Assembly (NCBI RefSeq): GCF_038404985.1
Contig: NZ_JBBKBA010000001.1
Span: 1,516,001-1,580,000, forward strand
Length of the DNA stretch: 64,000 bases
Source: Ferrovibrio sp. MS7
GTDB taxonomy: Bacteria; Pseudomonadota; Alphaproteobacteria; Ferrovibrionales; Ferrovibrionaceae
Direction of reading: 5' to 3'
The notes beneath the pieces are model-generated. The model was not told where the DNA came from. It did not search any database and saw only the letters and a program-made list of their open reading frames with translations. This document shows positions 1 to 12,368 of the stretch, one piece after another (position 1 is the first letter of the stretch; every line of letters starts with the position of its first letter). The translations under genes and the position numbers were made by a program.

Positions 1-700
<700 letters not shown>

Positions 701-720
701 CGGCAACACACTGCAGAGGG

Positions 721-745
721 CGGCGCCGGCCAACAAGCGGCGCCG
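721..745. repeat. GC-rich hairpin between sucD and sucA
   Basis: The self-complementary octamer CGGCGCCG occurs at 721-728 and again at 738-745, so the leader can fold into an 8-bp stem with a 9-nt loop just upstream of the sucA start. No T-run follows, so it is not an intrinsic terminator; it may tune read-through or mRNA stability between the two genes. Confidence 0.35.
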
Positions 746-757
746 CGATACAGCCCC

Positions 758-3640
758 ATGACGGCGCAACTCGAACGCACCCAGTTCCTCTACGGCGGCA
801 ACAGCTCCTTCGTGGAGGAGCTGTACGGCAAGTTCGTCGCCGATCCCAACAGCGTCGATGCTTCCTGGCGCGAGTTCTTCTCCGGCCTTGGCGAAGGTTT
901 CGCCAAGCCGGCGGAGGCCCAGACCCGGCCGTCATGGCAGCCGGTGCCGCCGCTGGTGCAGCTCGACGACGAGGGTCTGCTGGGCAGCCAGGGCAAGGCC
1001 GCCAAGGCTGCCGAAAAGGCGCTGAAGGGTGGCGCCACCGCCGCCGATGCCCGCGCCGCCGCGCTGGATACCATCCGTGCCGCGATGCTGATCCGCAATT
1101 ACCGTATCCGTGGCCACCTCATGGCCAACCTGGATCCGCTCGGCATCCAGGCGCCGGGCGCGCATCCCGAACTCGAGCCGTCGAGCTACGGTTTCTCGGA
1201 TGCCGATCTCGACCGTCCGATCTTCATTGATCACATGCTGGGCCTGGAAACCGCGTCTTTGCGCGAAATCCTCGCCATCCTGCGCCGCACCTACTGCTCC
1301 ACCATCGGCGTGGAGTTCATGCATATCTATCACCAGGAACAGAAGGCCTGGATCCAGGCCCGCATCGAGGGCCGCGACAAGGAAGTGCACTTCACGCCCG
1401 AGGGCAAGAAGGCGATCCTCAACAAGCTGGTGGAAGCCGAAATCTTCGAGCGCTTCTGCCACATGAAGTTCACCGGCACCAAGCGCTTCGGCCTTGAGGG
1501 CGGCGAGGCGCTGATCCCGGCGCTGGAAGCCATCATCAAGCGCGGCGGCCAGATGGGCCTGAAGGATATCGAGCTGGGCATGCCGCATCGCGGCCGCCTC
1601 AACCTACTCGGCAACGTGATGGCCAAGCCCTACCGCGCCATCTTCTCCGAATTCAAGGGCATGGCCTATCACCCCGAGGATTTCCAGGGCTCGGGCGATG
1701 TGAAGTACCATCTCGGCGTTTCGTCCGACCGCGAATTCGACGGCAACAAGGTGCATCTCTCGCTGGCGGCCAACCCGTCGCATCTCGAGATCATCAACCC
1801 GGTCTGCCTCGGCAAGTCGCGCGCCAAGCAGACCCAGATGGGCGATACCGAGCGCGGTCAGGTGATGTCGGTGCTGCTGCATGGCGATGCTGCCTTTGCC
1901 GGCCAGGGCGTGGTGGCGGAATGCTTCGCGCTCAGCGAACTGCGCGGCTACCGCACCGGCGGCACCATCCACATCATCGTCAACAACCAGATCGGCTTCA
2001 CCACCAACCCGAGCTATTCGCGCTCCTCGCCCTATCCCTCCGATGGCGCCAAGGTGGTGCAGGCCCCGATCTTCCATGTGAATGGCGATGATCCGGAAGC
2101 CGTGACGCATGTGGCGAAGATTGCCACCGAATTCCGCCAGACTTTCAAGAAGGATGTGGTGATCGACCTGTTCTGTTATCGCCGCCATGGCCATAACGAG
2201 ACCGACGATCCTTCCTTCACCCAGCCGATCATGTATCGCACCATCGCGTCGCATCCGACAACGCGGCAGCTCTATTCGAAGCGGCTGATCGACGAAGGCA
2301 CGATTTCGGAAGCTGATGCCGAGGCGATGGTGACCAACTTCCAGAATCGCCTGGAAGACGAGCTGGAGGCCTCGAAGTCGTTCAAGCCGAACAAGGCCGA
2401 CTGGCTGGAAGGCAAGTGGGCCGGCCTCGAAGTCGCCTCGGGCGACGAGCGGCGCGGTTCGACCGCCGTGGAGCTGGATGTGCTGCGCAAGGTCGGCACC
2501 GCCATCACCACCGTGCCGGAAGGCTTCAACATCCATAAGACGCTGACCCGCCAGCTCGCCACCAAGAAGGCGATGATCGAGAGTGGCGAAGGCATCGACT
2601 GGGCGACGGCGGAAGCGCTGGCTTTCGGCTCGCTGCAGCTTGAAGGCCATGGCGTGCGCCTCTCGGGCCAGGATTGCGGCCGCGGCACTTTCAGCCAGCG
2701 CCACTCCGTGTGGCACGACCAGCAGACCGAAGAGCGCTATGTGCCGCTGAACAATATCGGCGATGGCGCTGCCAATTATGAAGTGATCGACAGCCTGCTC
2801 TCGGAAGTGGCGGTGCTGGGCTACGATTACGGCTACAGCCTGGCCGACCCGAACACCCTGACCATCTGGGAAGGCCAGTTCGGCGACTTCGCCAATGGCG
2901 CCCAGGTCGTGGTCGACCAGTTCATCTCGTCGGGCGAAGCCAAGTGGATGCGCATGTCGGGCCTCGTCATGATGCTGCCGCATGGCTACGAGGGCCAGGG
3001 ACCGGAGCATAGCTCGGCCCGCCTCGAGCGCTATCTGCAGCTCTGCGCCGAAGACAACATGCAGGTGGCGAACTGCACCACGCCGGCCAACTACTTCCAT
3101 ATCCTGCGCCGCCAGTTGAAGCGCAATTTCCGCAAGCCGCTGGTGCTGATGACGCCGAAGTCGCTGCTGCGCCATAAGCTGGCGGTGTCGAAGCTCAGCG
3201 AGATGGGGCCGGGCTCGTCCTTCCACCGCGTGCTGTGGGACGACAAGCAGCCGGCGGCGGATGACAAGATCAAGCGCGTCATCCTCTGCACCGGCAAGGT
3301 CTATTACGATCTCTTCGAGGAGCGCGAGAAGCGCGAACTCAAGGATACCGTGATTCTGCGCATCGAGCAGCTCTATCCCTTCCCGCACAAGGCACTGGCG
3401 ACTGAACTCGGTCGCTACAAGAATGCCAAGATCGTGGTCTGGGCCCAGGAAGAGCCGAAGAACATGGGTGCCTGGAGTTTCGTCGAGCCGTATCTCGAGA
3501 AGGTGCAGGTCGAAGTTGGTCTCAAGCCCAAGCGTCCGGTCTATGCCGGCCGCGTGGAGGCTGCTTCGCCGGCCACCGGTCTGATGAGCAAGCATAACCA
3601 GCAACAGGCGAAGCTGGTGGACGACGCGCTGACCGCGTGA
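758..3640 (+). CDS. sucA: 2-oxoglutarate dehydrogenase E1 component
   Basis: Thiamine-diphosphate-dependent decarboxylase that starts the 2-oxoglutarate dehydrogenase complex and transfers the succinyl group to the lipoyl arm of SucB. The 960 residues are the normal length. The N-terminal peptide (about residues 8-45, FLYGGNSSFVEELY...) matches the E1o segment that docks on the complex. GMPHRGRLN (about residue 274), HGDAAFAGQGVV (about 375) and NNQIGFTTNP form the cofactor and substrate site; HSSARLERYLQLCAEDN lies in the transketolase-like C-terminal half. No strong ribosome site precedes ATG 758, but the N-terminus fits the family. It sits between sucD and sucB in one operon. Confidence 0.98.
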   Translation: MTAQLERTQFLYGGNSSFVEELYGKFVADPNSVDASWREFFSGLGEGFAKPAEAQTRPSWQPVPPLVQLDDEGLLGSQGKAAKAAEKALKGGATAADARAAALDTIRAAMLIRNYRIRGHLMANLDPLGIQAPGAHPELEPSSYGFSDADLDRPIFIDHMLGLETASLREILAILRRTYCSTIGVEFMHIYHQEQKAWIQARIEGRDKEVHFTPEGKKAILNKLVEAEIFERFCHMKFTGTKRFGLEGGEALIPALEAIIKRGGQMGLKDIELGMPHRGRLNLLGNVMAKPYRAIFSEFKGMAYHPEDFQGSGDVKYHLGVSSDREFDGNKVHLSLAANPSHLEIINPVCLGKSRAKQTQMGDTERGQVMSVLLHGDAAFAGQGVVAECFALSELRGYRTGGTIHIIVNNQIGFTTNPSYSRSSPYPSDGAKVVQAPIFHVNGDDPEAVTHVAKIATEFRQTFKKDVVIDLFCYRRHGHNETDDPSFTQPIMYRTIASHPTTRQLYSKRLIDEGTISEADAEAMVTNFQNRLEDELEASKSFKPNKADWLEGKWAGLEVASGDERRGSTAVELDVLRKVGTAITTVPEGFNIHKTLTRQLATKKAMIESGEGIDWATAEALAFGSLQLEGHGVRLSGQDCGRGTFSQRHSVWHDQQTEERYVPLNNIGDGAANYEVIDSLLSEVAVLGYDYGYSLADPNTLTIWEGQFGDFANGAQVVVDQFISSGEAKWMRMSGLVMMLPHGYEGQGPEHSSARLERYLQLCAEDNMQVANCTTPANYFHILRRQLKRNFRKPLVLMTPKSLLRHKLAVSKLSEMGPGSSFHRVLWDDKQPAADDKIKRVILCTGKVYYDLFEEREKRELKDTVILRIEQLYPFPHKALATELGRYKNAKIVVWAQEEPKNMGAWSFVEPYLEKVQVEVGLKPKRPVYAGRVEAASPATGLMSKHNQQQAKLVDDALTA

Positions 3641-3681
3641 TTGTCCGTCCAATCGTCCGCGTAGCATGAAGGAATTAAGCA

Positions 3682-4911
3682 ATGGCTGTTGAAATCCGTG
3701 TGCCGCAACTGGCGGAATCGATCTCGGAGGCCACCGTCGGCAAGTGGTCGGTGAAGGCCGGCGACAGCGTCGCCCGCGACCAGCTTCTGGTCGAACTCGA
3801 AACCGACAAGGTGACGGTTGAAGTCAATGCCACGGAAGCGGGCAGCGTGGGTGAAATCCTGGCCGCCGAAGGCGCCACGGTGAAGGTGGGCGACCTGCTC
3901 GCCACCATCACGGCGGGTGCCGGCGGTGCCAAGCCGGCGCCGAAGCCCGCTGCCGCTCCGGCTCCCGCGCCAGCCCCGGCCCCGGCACCTGTCGCCGCCC
4001 CGGCCGCCGCTCCGGTCGCAGCTAAGGCCGCCGGCCAGCCGCTGCCGGCCGCCGCCAAGGCTGCCGCCGAAGCCAATCTCGACGTCTCGGGCGTTTCCGG
4101 TTCGGGCAAGGATGGCCGCGTCACCAAGGGCGATGTGGCTGCCCTGCTGGCCGCCGGTGCTGCCGCGCCGGCTGCGAAGCCGGCGGCGCCCGCCGGCCCG
4201 CGCAGCAATGCCGAGCGCGAAGAGCGCAAGCCGATGTCGAAGCTGCGTCAGGTGATCGCGCGCCGCCTCAAGGAAGCGCAGAACACCGCCGCCATGCTCA
4301 CCACCTTCAACGAGGTGGACATGTCGGCGCTGATGGCCGCGCGCAAGACCTATGTCGATGGCTTCGAGAAGAAGCATGGCGTGCGCCTTGGCTTCATGTC
4401 CTTCTTTGTGAAGGCCTGCGTGCAGGCGCTGAAGGAATTCCCGGCGGTGAATGCCGAGATCGAGGGCACCGATGTGGTGTTCAAGAATTACTACAATATC
4501 GGCTGCGCCGTCTCGACGCCCACCGGCCTCGTGGTGCCGGTGATCCGCGATGCCGACCAGATGTCGTTTGCCGGCATCGAGAAGGCCATTGGTGATTTCG
4601 GCAAGCGCGCCCGTGATGGCAAGCTGGGCCTGGATGAATTGCAGGGCGGCACCTTCTCGATCTCGAATGGTGGCGTGTTCGGCTCGCTGATGAGCACACC
4701 GATCCTCAACCCGCCGCAATCCGCCATCCTCGGCATGCACAAGATCCAGGACCGCCCGATGGCCGTGAACGGCCAGGTGGTGATCCGCCCGATGATGTAC
4801 CTGGCGCTCTCCTACGACCACCGCATCATCGATGGCCGCGAGGCGGTAAGCTTCCTGGTGCGCGTGAAGGAAAGCATCGAAGATCCGCAGCGCCTGCTGT
4901 TCGAGGTGTAA
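3682..4911 (+). CDS. sucB: 2-oxoglutarate dehydrogenase E2 (dihydrolipoyl succinyltransferase)
   Basis: Core acyltransferase of the 2-oxoglutarate dehydrogenase complex. Residues 1-77 are one lipoyl domain with the lipoylated Lys43 in ETDKVTVEV. An Ala/Pro-rich linker (about 85-117) leads to the peripheral-subunit-binding domain (about 118-155, [13 protein letters not shown]) and a second linker. The catalytic domain ends with [12 protein letters not shown], where His380 and Asp384 are the acyltransferase residues. An AAGGAA ribosome site lies about 9 nt before ATG 3682. It starts 41 bp after sucA and stops 3 bp before lpd, so translation is probably coupled. Confidence 0.98.
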   Translation: MAVEIRVPQLAESISEATVGKWSVKAGDSVARDQLLVELETDKVTVEVNATEAGSVGEILAAEGATVKVGDLLATITAGAGGAKPAPKPAAAPAPAPAPAPAPVAAPAAAPVAAKAAGQPLPAAAKAAAEANLDVSGVSGSGKDGRVTKGDVAALLAAGAAAPAAKPAAPAGPRSNAEREERKPMSKLRQVIARRLKEAQNTAAMLTTFNEVDMSALMAARKTYVDGFEKKHGVRLGFMSFFVKACVQALKEFPAVNAEIEGTDVVFKNYYNIGCAVSTPTGLVVPVIRDADQMSFAGIEKAIGDFGKRARDGKLGLDELQGGTFSISNGGVFGSLMSTPILNPPQSAILGMHKIQDRPMAVNGQVVIRPMMYLALSYDHRIIDGREAVSFLVRVKESIEDPQRLLFEV

Positions 4912-4914
4912 GCC

Positions 4915-6309
4915 ATGGCTGAGCAAGCGTTCGACGTCGTCGTCATCGGCGCCGGTCCCGGCGGCTACACCGCCGCGATCCGCGCAGCCCAACTTGGCTT
5001 CACCGTGGCCTGCATCGAAAAGGATGCAGGCTTGGGCGGCACCTGCACCAATGTCGGCTGCATCCCGTCCAAGGCCCTGCTGCATTCCTCGGAACTCTAT
5101 CACGAGGCCACCCATGGCTTCGCGCAGCACGGTATCAAGGTCGGCAAGATCGAGATCGACCTGCCGGCGATGATGGCGCAGAAGCAGAGCGTGGTGACTT
5201 CTTCGAACAAGGGCATCGAGTTCCTGTTCAAGAAGAACAAGGTTACGCGCTTTCTGGGCGAAGCTAGCCTGCTGGGTGGTGGCAAGGTGCAGGTCGGCGA
5301 GGATACGCTCACCGCGAAGCATATCATCCTGGCGCCGGGTTCCGAGGTGACGCCGCTGCCGGGCATCGATATCGACGAGGAGAAAGTGGTTTCCTCGACC
5401 GGCGCGCTGAAGCTTGCTGCCGTGCCGAAGACCATGGTCGTCATCGGCGGCGGCGTGATCGGCCTTGAGCTTGGCTCGGTGTGGAGCCGGCTTGGCGCCG
5501 AGGTCACGGTGGTGGAATTCCTCGACCGCATCCTGCCGACCAATGACGGCGAAGTTTCCAAGCAGATGCAGCGCGTGCTGACCAAGCAGGGCATGAAGTT
5601 CAAGCTCGGCACCAAGGTCACGTCGGCCAAGGCGTCGAAGAAGGGCGTCACGCTTACCGTCGCGCCGGCTGCCGGCGGCGACGCGGAAGAACTCAACGCC
5701 GATGTGGTGCTGGTCAGCATCGGCCGCCGTCCCTATACCAAGGGCCTCGGCCTGGGCAAGGCCGGCGTCGAACTGGACGAGCGCGGCCGCATCAAGGTGG
5801 ACGATCACTTCGCCACCACGGCGCCAGGCATCTATGCCATCGGCGACTGCATCCGGGGCGCCATGCTGGCACACAAGGCCGAGGAAGAAGGCGTGGTGCT
5901 GACGGAAATGCTGGCCGGCCAGAAGCCGCATATCAACTACGATGCCATTCCGGGCGTGGTCTACACCTGGCCGGAAGTGGCGAGCGTGGGCAAGACCGAG
6001 GAAGAACTGAAAGCCGCCGGCGTGCAGTACAAGACCGGCAAGTTCCCGTTCACCGCCAATGCGCGTGCCCGCGCCATGACGATGACGGATGGCTTCGTGA
6101 AGATCCTCGAGGATGCGGCGACGCAGAAGATCGTCGGCTGCCACATCATCGGCGCCGATGCCGGCCATATCATCCAGGAAATCGTGCAGGCGATCGAATT
6201 CGGCGCCTCGGCCGAGGATGTGTTCCGCACTGTGCATGCGCATCCGGCGCTCACCGAAGCAGTGAAGGAAGCCGCCCTCGCCGTGGAAGGCCGCCCGATC
6301 AATATTTGA
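4915..6309 (+). CDS. lpdA: Dihydrolipoamide dehydrogenase (E3)
   Basis: FAD enzyme that reoxidises the lipoyl groups of SucB with NAD+. Its 464 residues are the normal length. VVVIGAGPGGYTAAIRAAQL (about 9-28) is the FAD-binding fold, and GGTCTNVGCIPSKALL holds the redox disulfide Cys44-Cys49. VVIGGGVIGLELGSVW is the NAD fold and HAHPALTEAVKEA near the C-terminus carries the His443-Glu448 pair. It is the last gene of the sucDAB-lpd operon and is followed by a clear terminator, so it probably serves this complex, although E3 is often shared with other 2-oxoacid dehydrogenases. Confidence 0.98.
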   Translation: MAEQAFDVVVIGAGPGGYTAAIRAAQLGFTVACIEKDAGLGGTCTNVGCIPSKALLHSSELYHEATHGFAQHGIKVGKIEIDLPAMMAQKQSVVTSSNKGIEFLFKKNKVTRFLGEASLLGGGKVQVGEDTLTAKHIILAPGSEVTPLPGIDIDEEKVVSSTGALKLAAVPKTMVVIGGGVIGLELGSVWSRLGAEVTVVEFLDRILPTNDGEVSKQMQRVLTKQGMKFKLGTKVTSAKASKKGVTLTVAPAAGGDAEELNADVVLVSIGRRPYTKGLGLGKAGVELDERGRIKVDDHFATTAPGIYAIGDCIRGAMLAHKAEEEGVVLTEMLAGQKPHINYDAIPGVVYTWPEVASVGKTEEELKAAGVQYKTGKFPFTANARARAMTMTDGFVKILEDAATQKIVGCHIIGADAGHIIQEIVQAIEFGASAEDVFRTVHAHPALTEAVKEAALAVEGRPINI

Positions 6310-6328
6310 GCTTTAGCATCTGACAGTG

Positions 6329-6358
6329 AAAAAGCCCGGCTTCTGTGCCGGGCTTTTT
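6329..6358. terminator. Bidirectional intrinsic terminator after lpdA
   Basis: AAAAAGCCCGGC (6329-6340), a 6-nt loop, then GCCGGGCTTTTT (6347-6358). The stem is flanked by A-run and T-run, so it can end transcription of lpdA on the plus strand and of the convergent methyltransferase-like gene on the minus strand, whose stop codon touches it. Confidence 0.92.
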
Positions 6359-7146
6359 TATTGCCACCAGCCCGGTTCTTTCGGTGTCCACCATTGTGCG
6401 GCGGCTGTGATCCGGGCGGGGTAGTCCGGCCAGTCGGGCAGGATCAGCGGCAGGCGGATATCCTCGGCAACAATGGTGCGCAGCAGTGGCCAGTCGAGCG
6501 CCGGTCTGTCATGGCCGGCGCGGCGGCAGGCATAGCGCCAGATGTCGATTTCCTGGCCCCAGCAATAGATCTCCGTGGCGGCGACATTGGCCTGCATGCG
6601 GCGCGCCTCATCAATCCGCTGCGGCGCCGAGTAGCGCAGCCAGATATCGGCCTGCAGGCTGTCCACCGGTGCATCGGGCCGCCAGGTCAGGGCATCAGCC
6701 TGCACCAGGGTAAGCTTGGCGCGCGCCGGCTCCGGCAGCAATTCCAGCACGCCGGCGGCTCGTACTGCGGCGATCACGTCGCCATCACGCTCCACCACGG
6801 TAACGCGGCTGACTTCCGACCGCAAAGCCGCATTGGCCGCCAGCCAGCCCATGCCGAGGCCGAATACCACGGTATGGCCTCGGGCGGCACGCAGGCCGAT
6901 TTCCTGGCTTTCGATTTCGGTAGGCGTCAGCGACATCCAGCTTTCGCGTCCGCCATCAGGGCCGTCGCGGGTCAGCACCACGCTGCCGCCGAGCGGCTTC
7001 ACGTCGCCCCAATAGCCACGGCAGGCCACCATCCGGATCACATGCAGCCGCCAGGGGCCGGAGCGCAGCGAACGGTAGAGCGGCATGTACAGGTCGCTGT
7101 AGAGGCCGCCAAAGAATGGCGTCGGATCAATCAGGTCGTCGGACAT
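6358..7146 (-). CDS. Predicted SAM-dependent methyltransferase-like protein
   Basis: Unknown function, 262 residues. The middle has the shape of a class I methyltransferase or spermidine-synthase fold: VVFGLGMGWLAANAALR (glycine-rich SAM-type loop, about residues 92-108), then VTVVERDGDVI, an acidic strand end as used to bind the cofactor ribose, then LVQADALTW. No known catalytic motif for a specific substrate was recognised. The C-terminal third is Trp-rich. It is a single gene convergent with lpdA. A methyltransferase fold is well supported; enzyme activity and substrate are not. Confidence 0.8.
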   Translation of the reverse strand: MSDDLIDPTPFFGGLYSDLYMPLYRSLRSGPWRLHVIRMVACRGYWGDVKPLGGSVVLTRDGPDGGRESWMSLTPTEIESQEIGLRAARGHTVVFGLGMGWLAANAALRSEVSRVTVVERDGDVIAAVRAAGVLELLPEPARAKLTLVQADALTWRPDAPVDSLQADIWLRYSAPQRIDEARRMQANVAATEIYCWGQEIDIWRYACRRAGHDRPALDWPLLRTIVAEDIRLPLILPDWPDYPARITAAAQWWTPKEPGWWQ

Positions 7147-7221
7147 GCAGGCTCCCGCAAGGCGGTAGCAGCATACACCGACAGCGCCAGACCCGGTAAA
7201 GCCCGGAGAAAGTGTGAAGCC

Positions 7222-8214
7222 TTACAGCAGGCCGGCGATAACGCGATCCGGCGGGGCGTGGCCGTCGGCGAAGGTCTTGATGTTGATGATCACCTTCTCG
7301 CCCATGTCGACGCGGCCTTCCAGCGTGGCCGAGCCCATATGCGGCAGCAGCACCACGTTCTTCAGCTCCAGCAGCTTCGGGTTCACCGCCGGCTCATGCT
7401 CGAACACGTCGAGGCCGGCGCCGGCGATCTCGCCCTTGCGCAGCTTGCGGATCAGCGCGTTCTCGTCGATCACCTCGCCGCGCGCGGTGTTGACCACATA
7501 GGCCTGCGGCTGCAGCAGGTCGAGGCGGCGGGCGGAAAGCAGGTGGAAGGTGGCCGGCGTATGCGGGCAGTTCACCGAGATGATGTCCATGCGCGCCAGC
7601 ATCTGGTCCAGGCTTTCCCAGTAGGTCGCCTCCAGTTCCTGCTCGATGCTCTCATGCACGCGCTTGCGGTTATGGTAGTGGATCGACAGGCCGAACGCCT
7701 TGGCGCGGCGGGCCAGCGCCTGGCCGATGCGGCCCATGCCGATGATGCCGAGCCGCTTGCCCCAGATGCGCTGACCGAGCATCCAGGTCGGCGACCAGCC
7801 CTGCCATTCGCCGGTGCGCAGCACGGCGGCACCTTCGATCAGGCGGCGCGGGCCGGCCAGGATCAGCGCCATGGTCATGTCGGCGGTATCTTCGGTCAGC
7901 ACGCCGGGCGTGTTGGTCACAGTGACGCCGCGCTGGCGGGCGCCGGCGAGGTCGATATGGTCGACGCCGGTACCGAAATTGGCCACCAGGCGGAAATTCG
8001 GGCCGGCATGGGCCAGCACGGCGCCGTCGATCCGGTCGGTCAGCGTCGGCACCAGCACGTCGGCGGTCTTCACCGCCTCAATCAGTTCGGCCTGGGTCAG
8101 CGGTTTGTCCGAGACATTAAGGCGGGTCTCGAACAGCTCCATCATCCGGGTTTCGATCTGGTCCGGCAGCTTCCGGGTGACAACCACCAGCGGGCGCTTT
8201 TTGGGCGTGGGCAT
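7222..8214 (-). CDS. D-2-hydroxyacid dehydrogenase (glyoxylate reductase / D-glycerate dehydrogenase type)
   Basis: NAD(P)H-dependent reductase of 2-oxoacids such as glyoxylate or hydroxypyruvate; 330 residues. NFGTGVDHIDLAGARQRG and VTNTPGVLTEDTADMTMAL match the GyaR branch of the family. GIIGMGRIGQALARRAKAFG is the nucleotide fold. The Arg-Glu-His catalytic set sits in VNTARGEVIDE, FEHEPAVNPKLL and LLPHMGSAT. It is a single gene, with 75 bp separating it from the methyltransferase-like gene downstream. The exact substrate cannot be read from sequence. Confidence 0.9.
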   Translation of the reverse strand: MPTPKKRPLVVVTRKLPDQIETRMMELFETRLNVSDKPLTQAELIEAVKTADVLVPTLTDRIDGAVLAHAGPNFRLVANFGTGVDHIDLAGARQRGVTVTNTPGVLTEDTADMTMALILAGPRRLIEGAAVLRTGEWQGWSPTWMLGQRIWGKRLGIIGMGRIGQALARRAKAFGLSIHYHNRKRVHESIEQELEATYWESLDQMLARMDIISVNCPHTPATFHLLSARRLDLLQPQAYVVNTARGEVIDENALIRKLRKGEIAGAGLDVFEHEPAVNPKLLELKNVVLLPHMGSATLEGRVDMGEKVIINIKTFADGHAPPDRVIAGLL

Positions 8215-8378
8215 AAGGGCGTTTCCGGTGCGAAATGATGAAGACTATCGGGCCTTGATTAGCAGATCGCCCCGACCGAGACAAACCCTCGGTGGGGGCG
8301 ATTTTCCTGGCCTTTGGGCGGCTGCCGCCGCGGCAAGCCGCAGCCCGTATGTCTGCCTATGATTCGGGCGGCGCTTTA

Positions 8379-8403
8379 GGCACCCAACAGGTTGCCGGGT
8401 GCC
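8379..8403 (-). repeat. Hairpin downstream of the lipoprotein gene
   Basis: GGCACCC (8379-8385) pairs with GGGTGCC (8397-8403), 14 bp beyond the stop of the lipoprotein gene read on the minus strand. Only a short TAAAG follows the stem, so it is a weak terminator or an mRNA-stabilising hairpin. Confidence 0.4.
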
Positions 8404-8417
8404 ATGGCCCGCCGCAA

Positions 8418-9029
8418 TCAGCGGGCGTAAAGCGGCAGATACTGACGAATGTTACGCTCAAGCTCGCGGTCGACGTCGGTGCTCACGTCCTTGATCAGGT
8501 TATAGATCAGCAGGTCGCGGTCGTTCAGCGTCGCCTTCTCGTCGAGCGTGCCGGAACGCTTGGCCGAAGCCTGGGCCTCGCCGAGCTTGAAGCCACGGGC
8601 GTCGCGCACCTCCACCACCATGGCCAGGCTGGCCTCGAAGCGGCTGACTTGGTCATTGGTGAACTGGCCGCGCAGGCCGGGAGTCTTGGCGATATCCTGC
8701 TCGATCACGCTGGCATCCTTGATCACCACGCGAACACTGTTGTTCTGCGAGTTGTCGAGGCGGATGCGGTCGCGCGCCCAGCGCTCGGCCACCCGGGCCG
8801 GCGGCTGCGGCAGCAGGTGCTCGATATAGGGCGGGGCGAAGCTGGAGCGGAACTCGTTCACGGTCTCGGCCGAACCGGCGGCGAAGGTGAGCGGGCCAGA
8901 CTGGGCGAAGCCGATCTCCGGCAGGTTCAGGCGCGGCGGCGGCGGCGTGGTGCAAGCGGCAAGCGAGAGGGCCAGCAACGGCAGGCCGGCAAGGACGGCG
9001 CGCCGAGCGAACTTCACTGGGGATTGCAT
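8418..9029 (-). CDS. Putative outer-membrane-type lipoprotein
   Basis: Hypothetical 203-residue lipoprotein. The N-terminus MQSPVKFARRAVLAGLPLL has a twin-arginine-like charged start, a hydrophobic stretch and the lipobox LSLAAC (Cys at about residue 26), followed by a Pro-rich spacer. The mature part has no motif I recognise; it contains a DRELERNIRQYLPLYAR C-terminus. The plus-two residue is Thr, so outer-membrane sorting is likely by the general Lol rule. It stands alone, with hslO upstream (64 bp) and a hairpin after it. Confidence 0.8.
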   Translation of the reverse strand: MQSPVKFARRAVLAGLPLLALSLAACTTPPPPRLNLPEIGFAQSGPLTFAAGSAETVNEFRSSFAPPYIEHLLPQPPARVAERWARDRIRLDNSQNNSVRVVIKDASVIEQDIAKTPGLRGQFTNDQVSRFEASLAMVVEVRDARGFKLGEAQASAKRSGTLDEKATLNDRDLLIYNLIKDVSTDVDRELERNIRQYLPLYAR

Positions 9030-9092
9030 GGGAGATTCTCCTCTTTAACCAGTAATTCCGGCTCTCAGTAAAAGCCGTCAAATAAGGCCGAT

Positions 9093-10043
9093 TTAGGGCG
9101 TATTTTGGACGATTTCGGCCGCGAATTGATAGGTCTTGGAGCAAAATTGGCACGTTGCGGCGACCTGGCCGGCTTCCGTGATGTCGGCCAGTTCCTCGGG
9201 CGAGAAGGAGCGCAGGATGCCAAGCAGCCGGTCGCCATTGCAGGTGCAGCGTGCCTCCAGCGGTGCCGGCTCGTACACCCGCACCCCGTCCTCGTGATAC
9301 AGCCGGTAAAGCAGCCGTTCCGCCGGCAGGTCGGGATCGCAAAGCTCCTGCACCTTCACGGTATGGGTCAGGGCCTTCACCCGTTCCCAGGCGTCGTGGC
9401 GTTCCTCGGGGCTGAGGCCATCGGCCTTCTGGGGTAATTGCTGGGCCATCAGGCCGCCGCCGCGCCAGCGCCAGACGCCATCGGCGCAGAGCACGCGGGC
9501 GGCGCCCAGCATGAGGCAGGCATTGAGCTGTTCCGACTGGGCGAAATAGGCGCGTGCCGCCTCGGCCAGCGTGGCGCCGGAAAGGTCGACGATACCCTGG
9601 TAGCGTTCCATGTCCTCGCCGGCCGGGTCGATGGTGAAGGCGAGATAGCCCTTGCCCAGCAGCAGCGGCACCGGCGCATTGCCGCGCGTCTCGCTATTGG
9701 GGCCCAGCGCAAGCGCGGCCAGGGCTTCGGCGTCGAAACTGGCATAGCCGCGCAGGCCGCCTGCCGTTTCGCCGTCAGCCTGATTGATGCGGTAATCGGC
9801 AACCAGCAGCGAGACCGGGCCATCGCCCTTGGCCTGCAGGCTGAAGATGCCATCGAATTTCAGCGCGGTCGCCATGGTGGCGGCCAGAGTCACGGCTTCG
9901 GCGACCAGCAGGGCCACCGGTTCCGGATAGGCATGGCGCTCCAGGGCATCGTCGAGCGCATGGCCCACCCGTACCAGGCGGCCGCGCACATCGCAGGCCT
10001 CGACCTGGAACGGCAAGGACAAATCGTCGGGCGGCAAGGTCAC
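9093..10043 (-). CDS. hslO: Redox-regulated chaperone Hsp33
   Basis: Holdase chaperone activated by oxidation; 316 residues. The C-terminal zinc and redox switch is visible as CTC (in ARCTCNGDRLLGIL) and CQFC (in ATCQFCSKTYQF), the CXC and CXXC pairs of the family. The N-terminal part has DDALERHAYPEPV and GPVSLLVADYRINQADGETA, typical of Hsp33. It starts 3 bp after the argF stop, as third gene of argD-argF-hslO, an arrangement also known in other Alphaproteobacteria. Confidence 0.96.
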   Translation of the reverse strand: MTLPPDDLSLPFQVEACDVRGRLVRVGHALDDALERHAYPEPVALLVAEAVTLAATMATALKFDGIFSLQAKGDGPVSLLVADYRINQADGETAGGLRGYASFDAEALAALALGPNSETRGNAPVPLLLGKGYLAFTIDPAGEDMERYQGIVDLSGATLAEAARAYFAQSEQLNACLMLGAARVLCADGVWRWRGGGLMAQQLPQKADGLSPEERHDAWERVKALTHTVKVQELCDPDLPAERLLYRLYHEDGVRVYEPAPLEARCTCNGDRLLGILRSFSPEELADITEAGQVAATCQFCSKTYQFAAEIVQNTP

Positions 10044-10046
10044 GGA

Positions 10047-12187
<2,141 letters not shown>

Positions 12188-12266
12188 GACACTCTCCTGT
12201 TTCTGTGGCTGGGATCCCCCAGCAATTGGTTGGATCGCCGGGCATGCCATTCGCCCAAAACGACTT

Positions 12267-12300
12267 CGCCAGCCCCGGCTTTGGCGCTGCCGGGCTGGCG
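12267..12300. repeat. Long hairpin between the ABC permease gene and argD
   Basis: CGCCAGCCCCGGC and GCCGGGCTGGCG can pair into a 12-bp stem with one bulged C around a 9-nt loop. It lies upstream of argD and downstream of the ABC permease (both minus strand). There is no T-run, so either an mRNA stability element or a leader structure of argD is possible. Confidence 0.4.
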
Positions 12301-12368
12301 ATACCCGTAGTTTTACGGGGCGGGGGTAATTGTGTCAATTCGGGGATTGAACCCGGACAATAGGGAAT

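Noticed and set aside
1604-3682. A 692-codon open frame antisense to sucA
   Set aside because: Same antisense shadow effect; the plus strand encodes a complete E1 protein.
3541-6243. A 900-codon open frame antisense to sucB and lpdA
   Set aside because: It mirrors the codon structure of the certain genes on the other strand; GC-rich third positions keep antisense frames open. No family motif.
6361-8238. A 625-codon plus-strand frame
   Set aside because: It covers two well-supported minus-strand genes (methyltransferase-like and hydroxyacid dehydrogenase) and has no recognisable motif.
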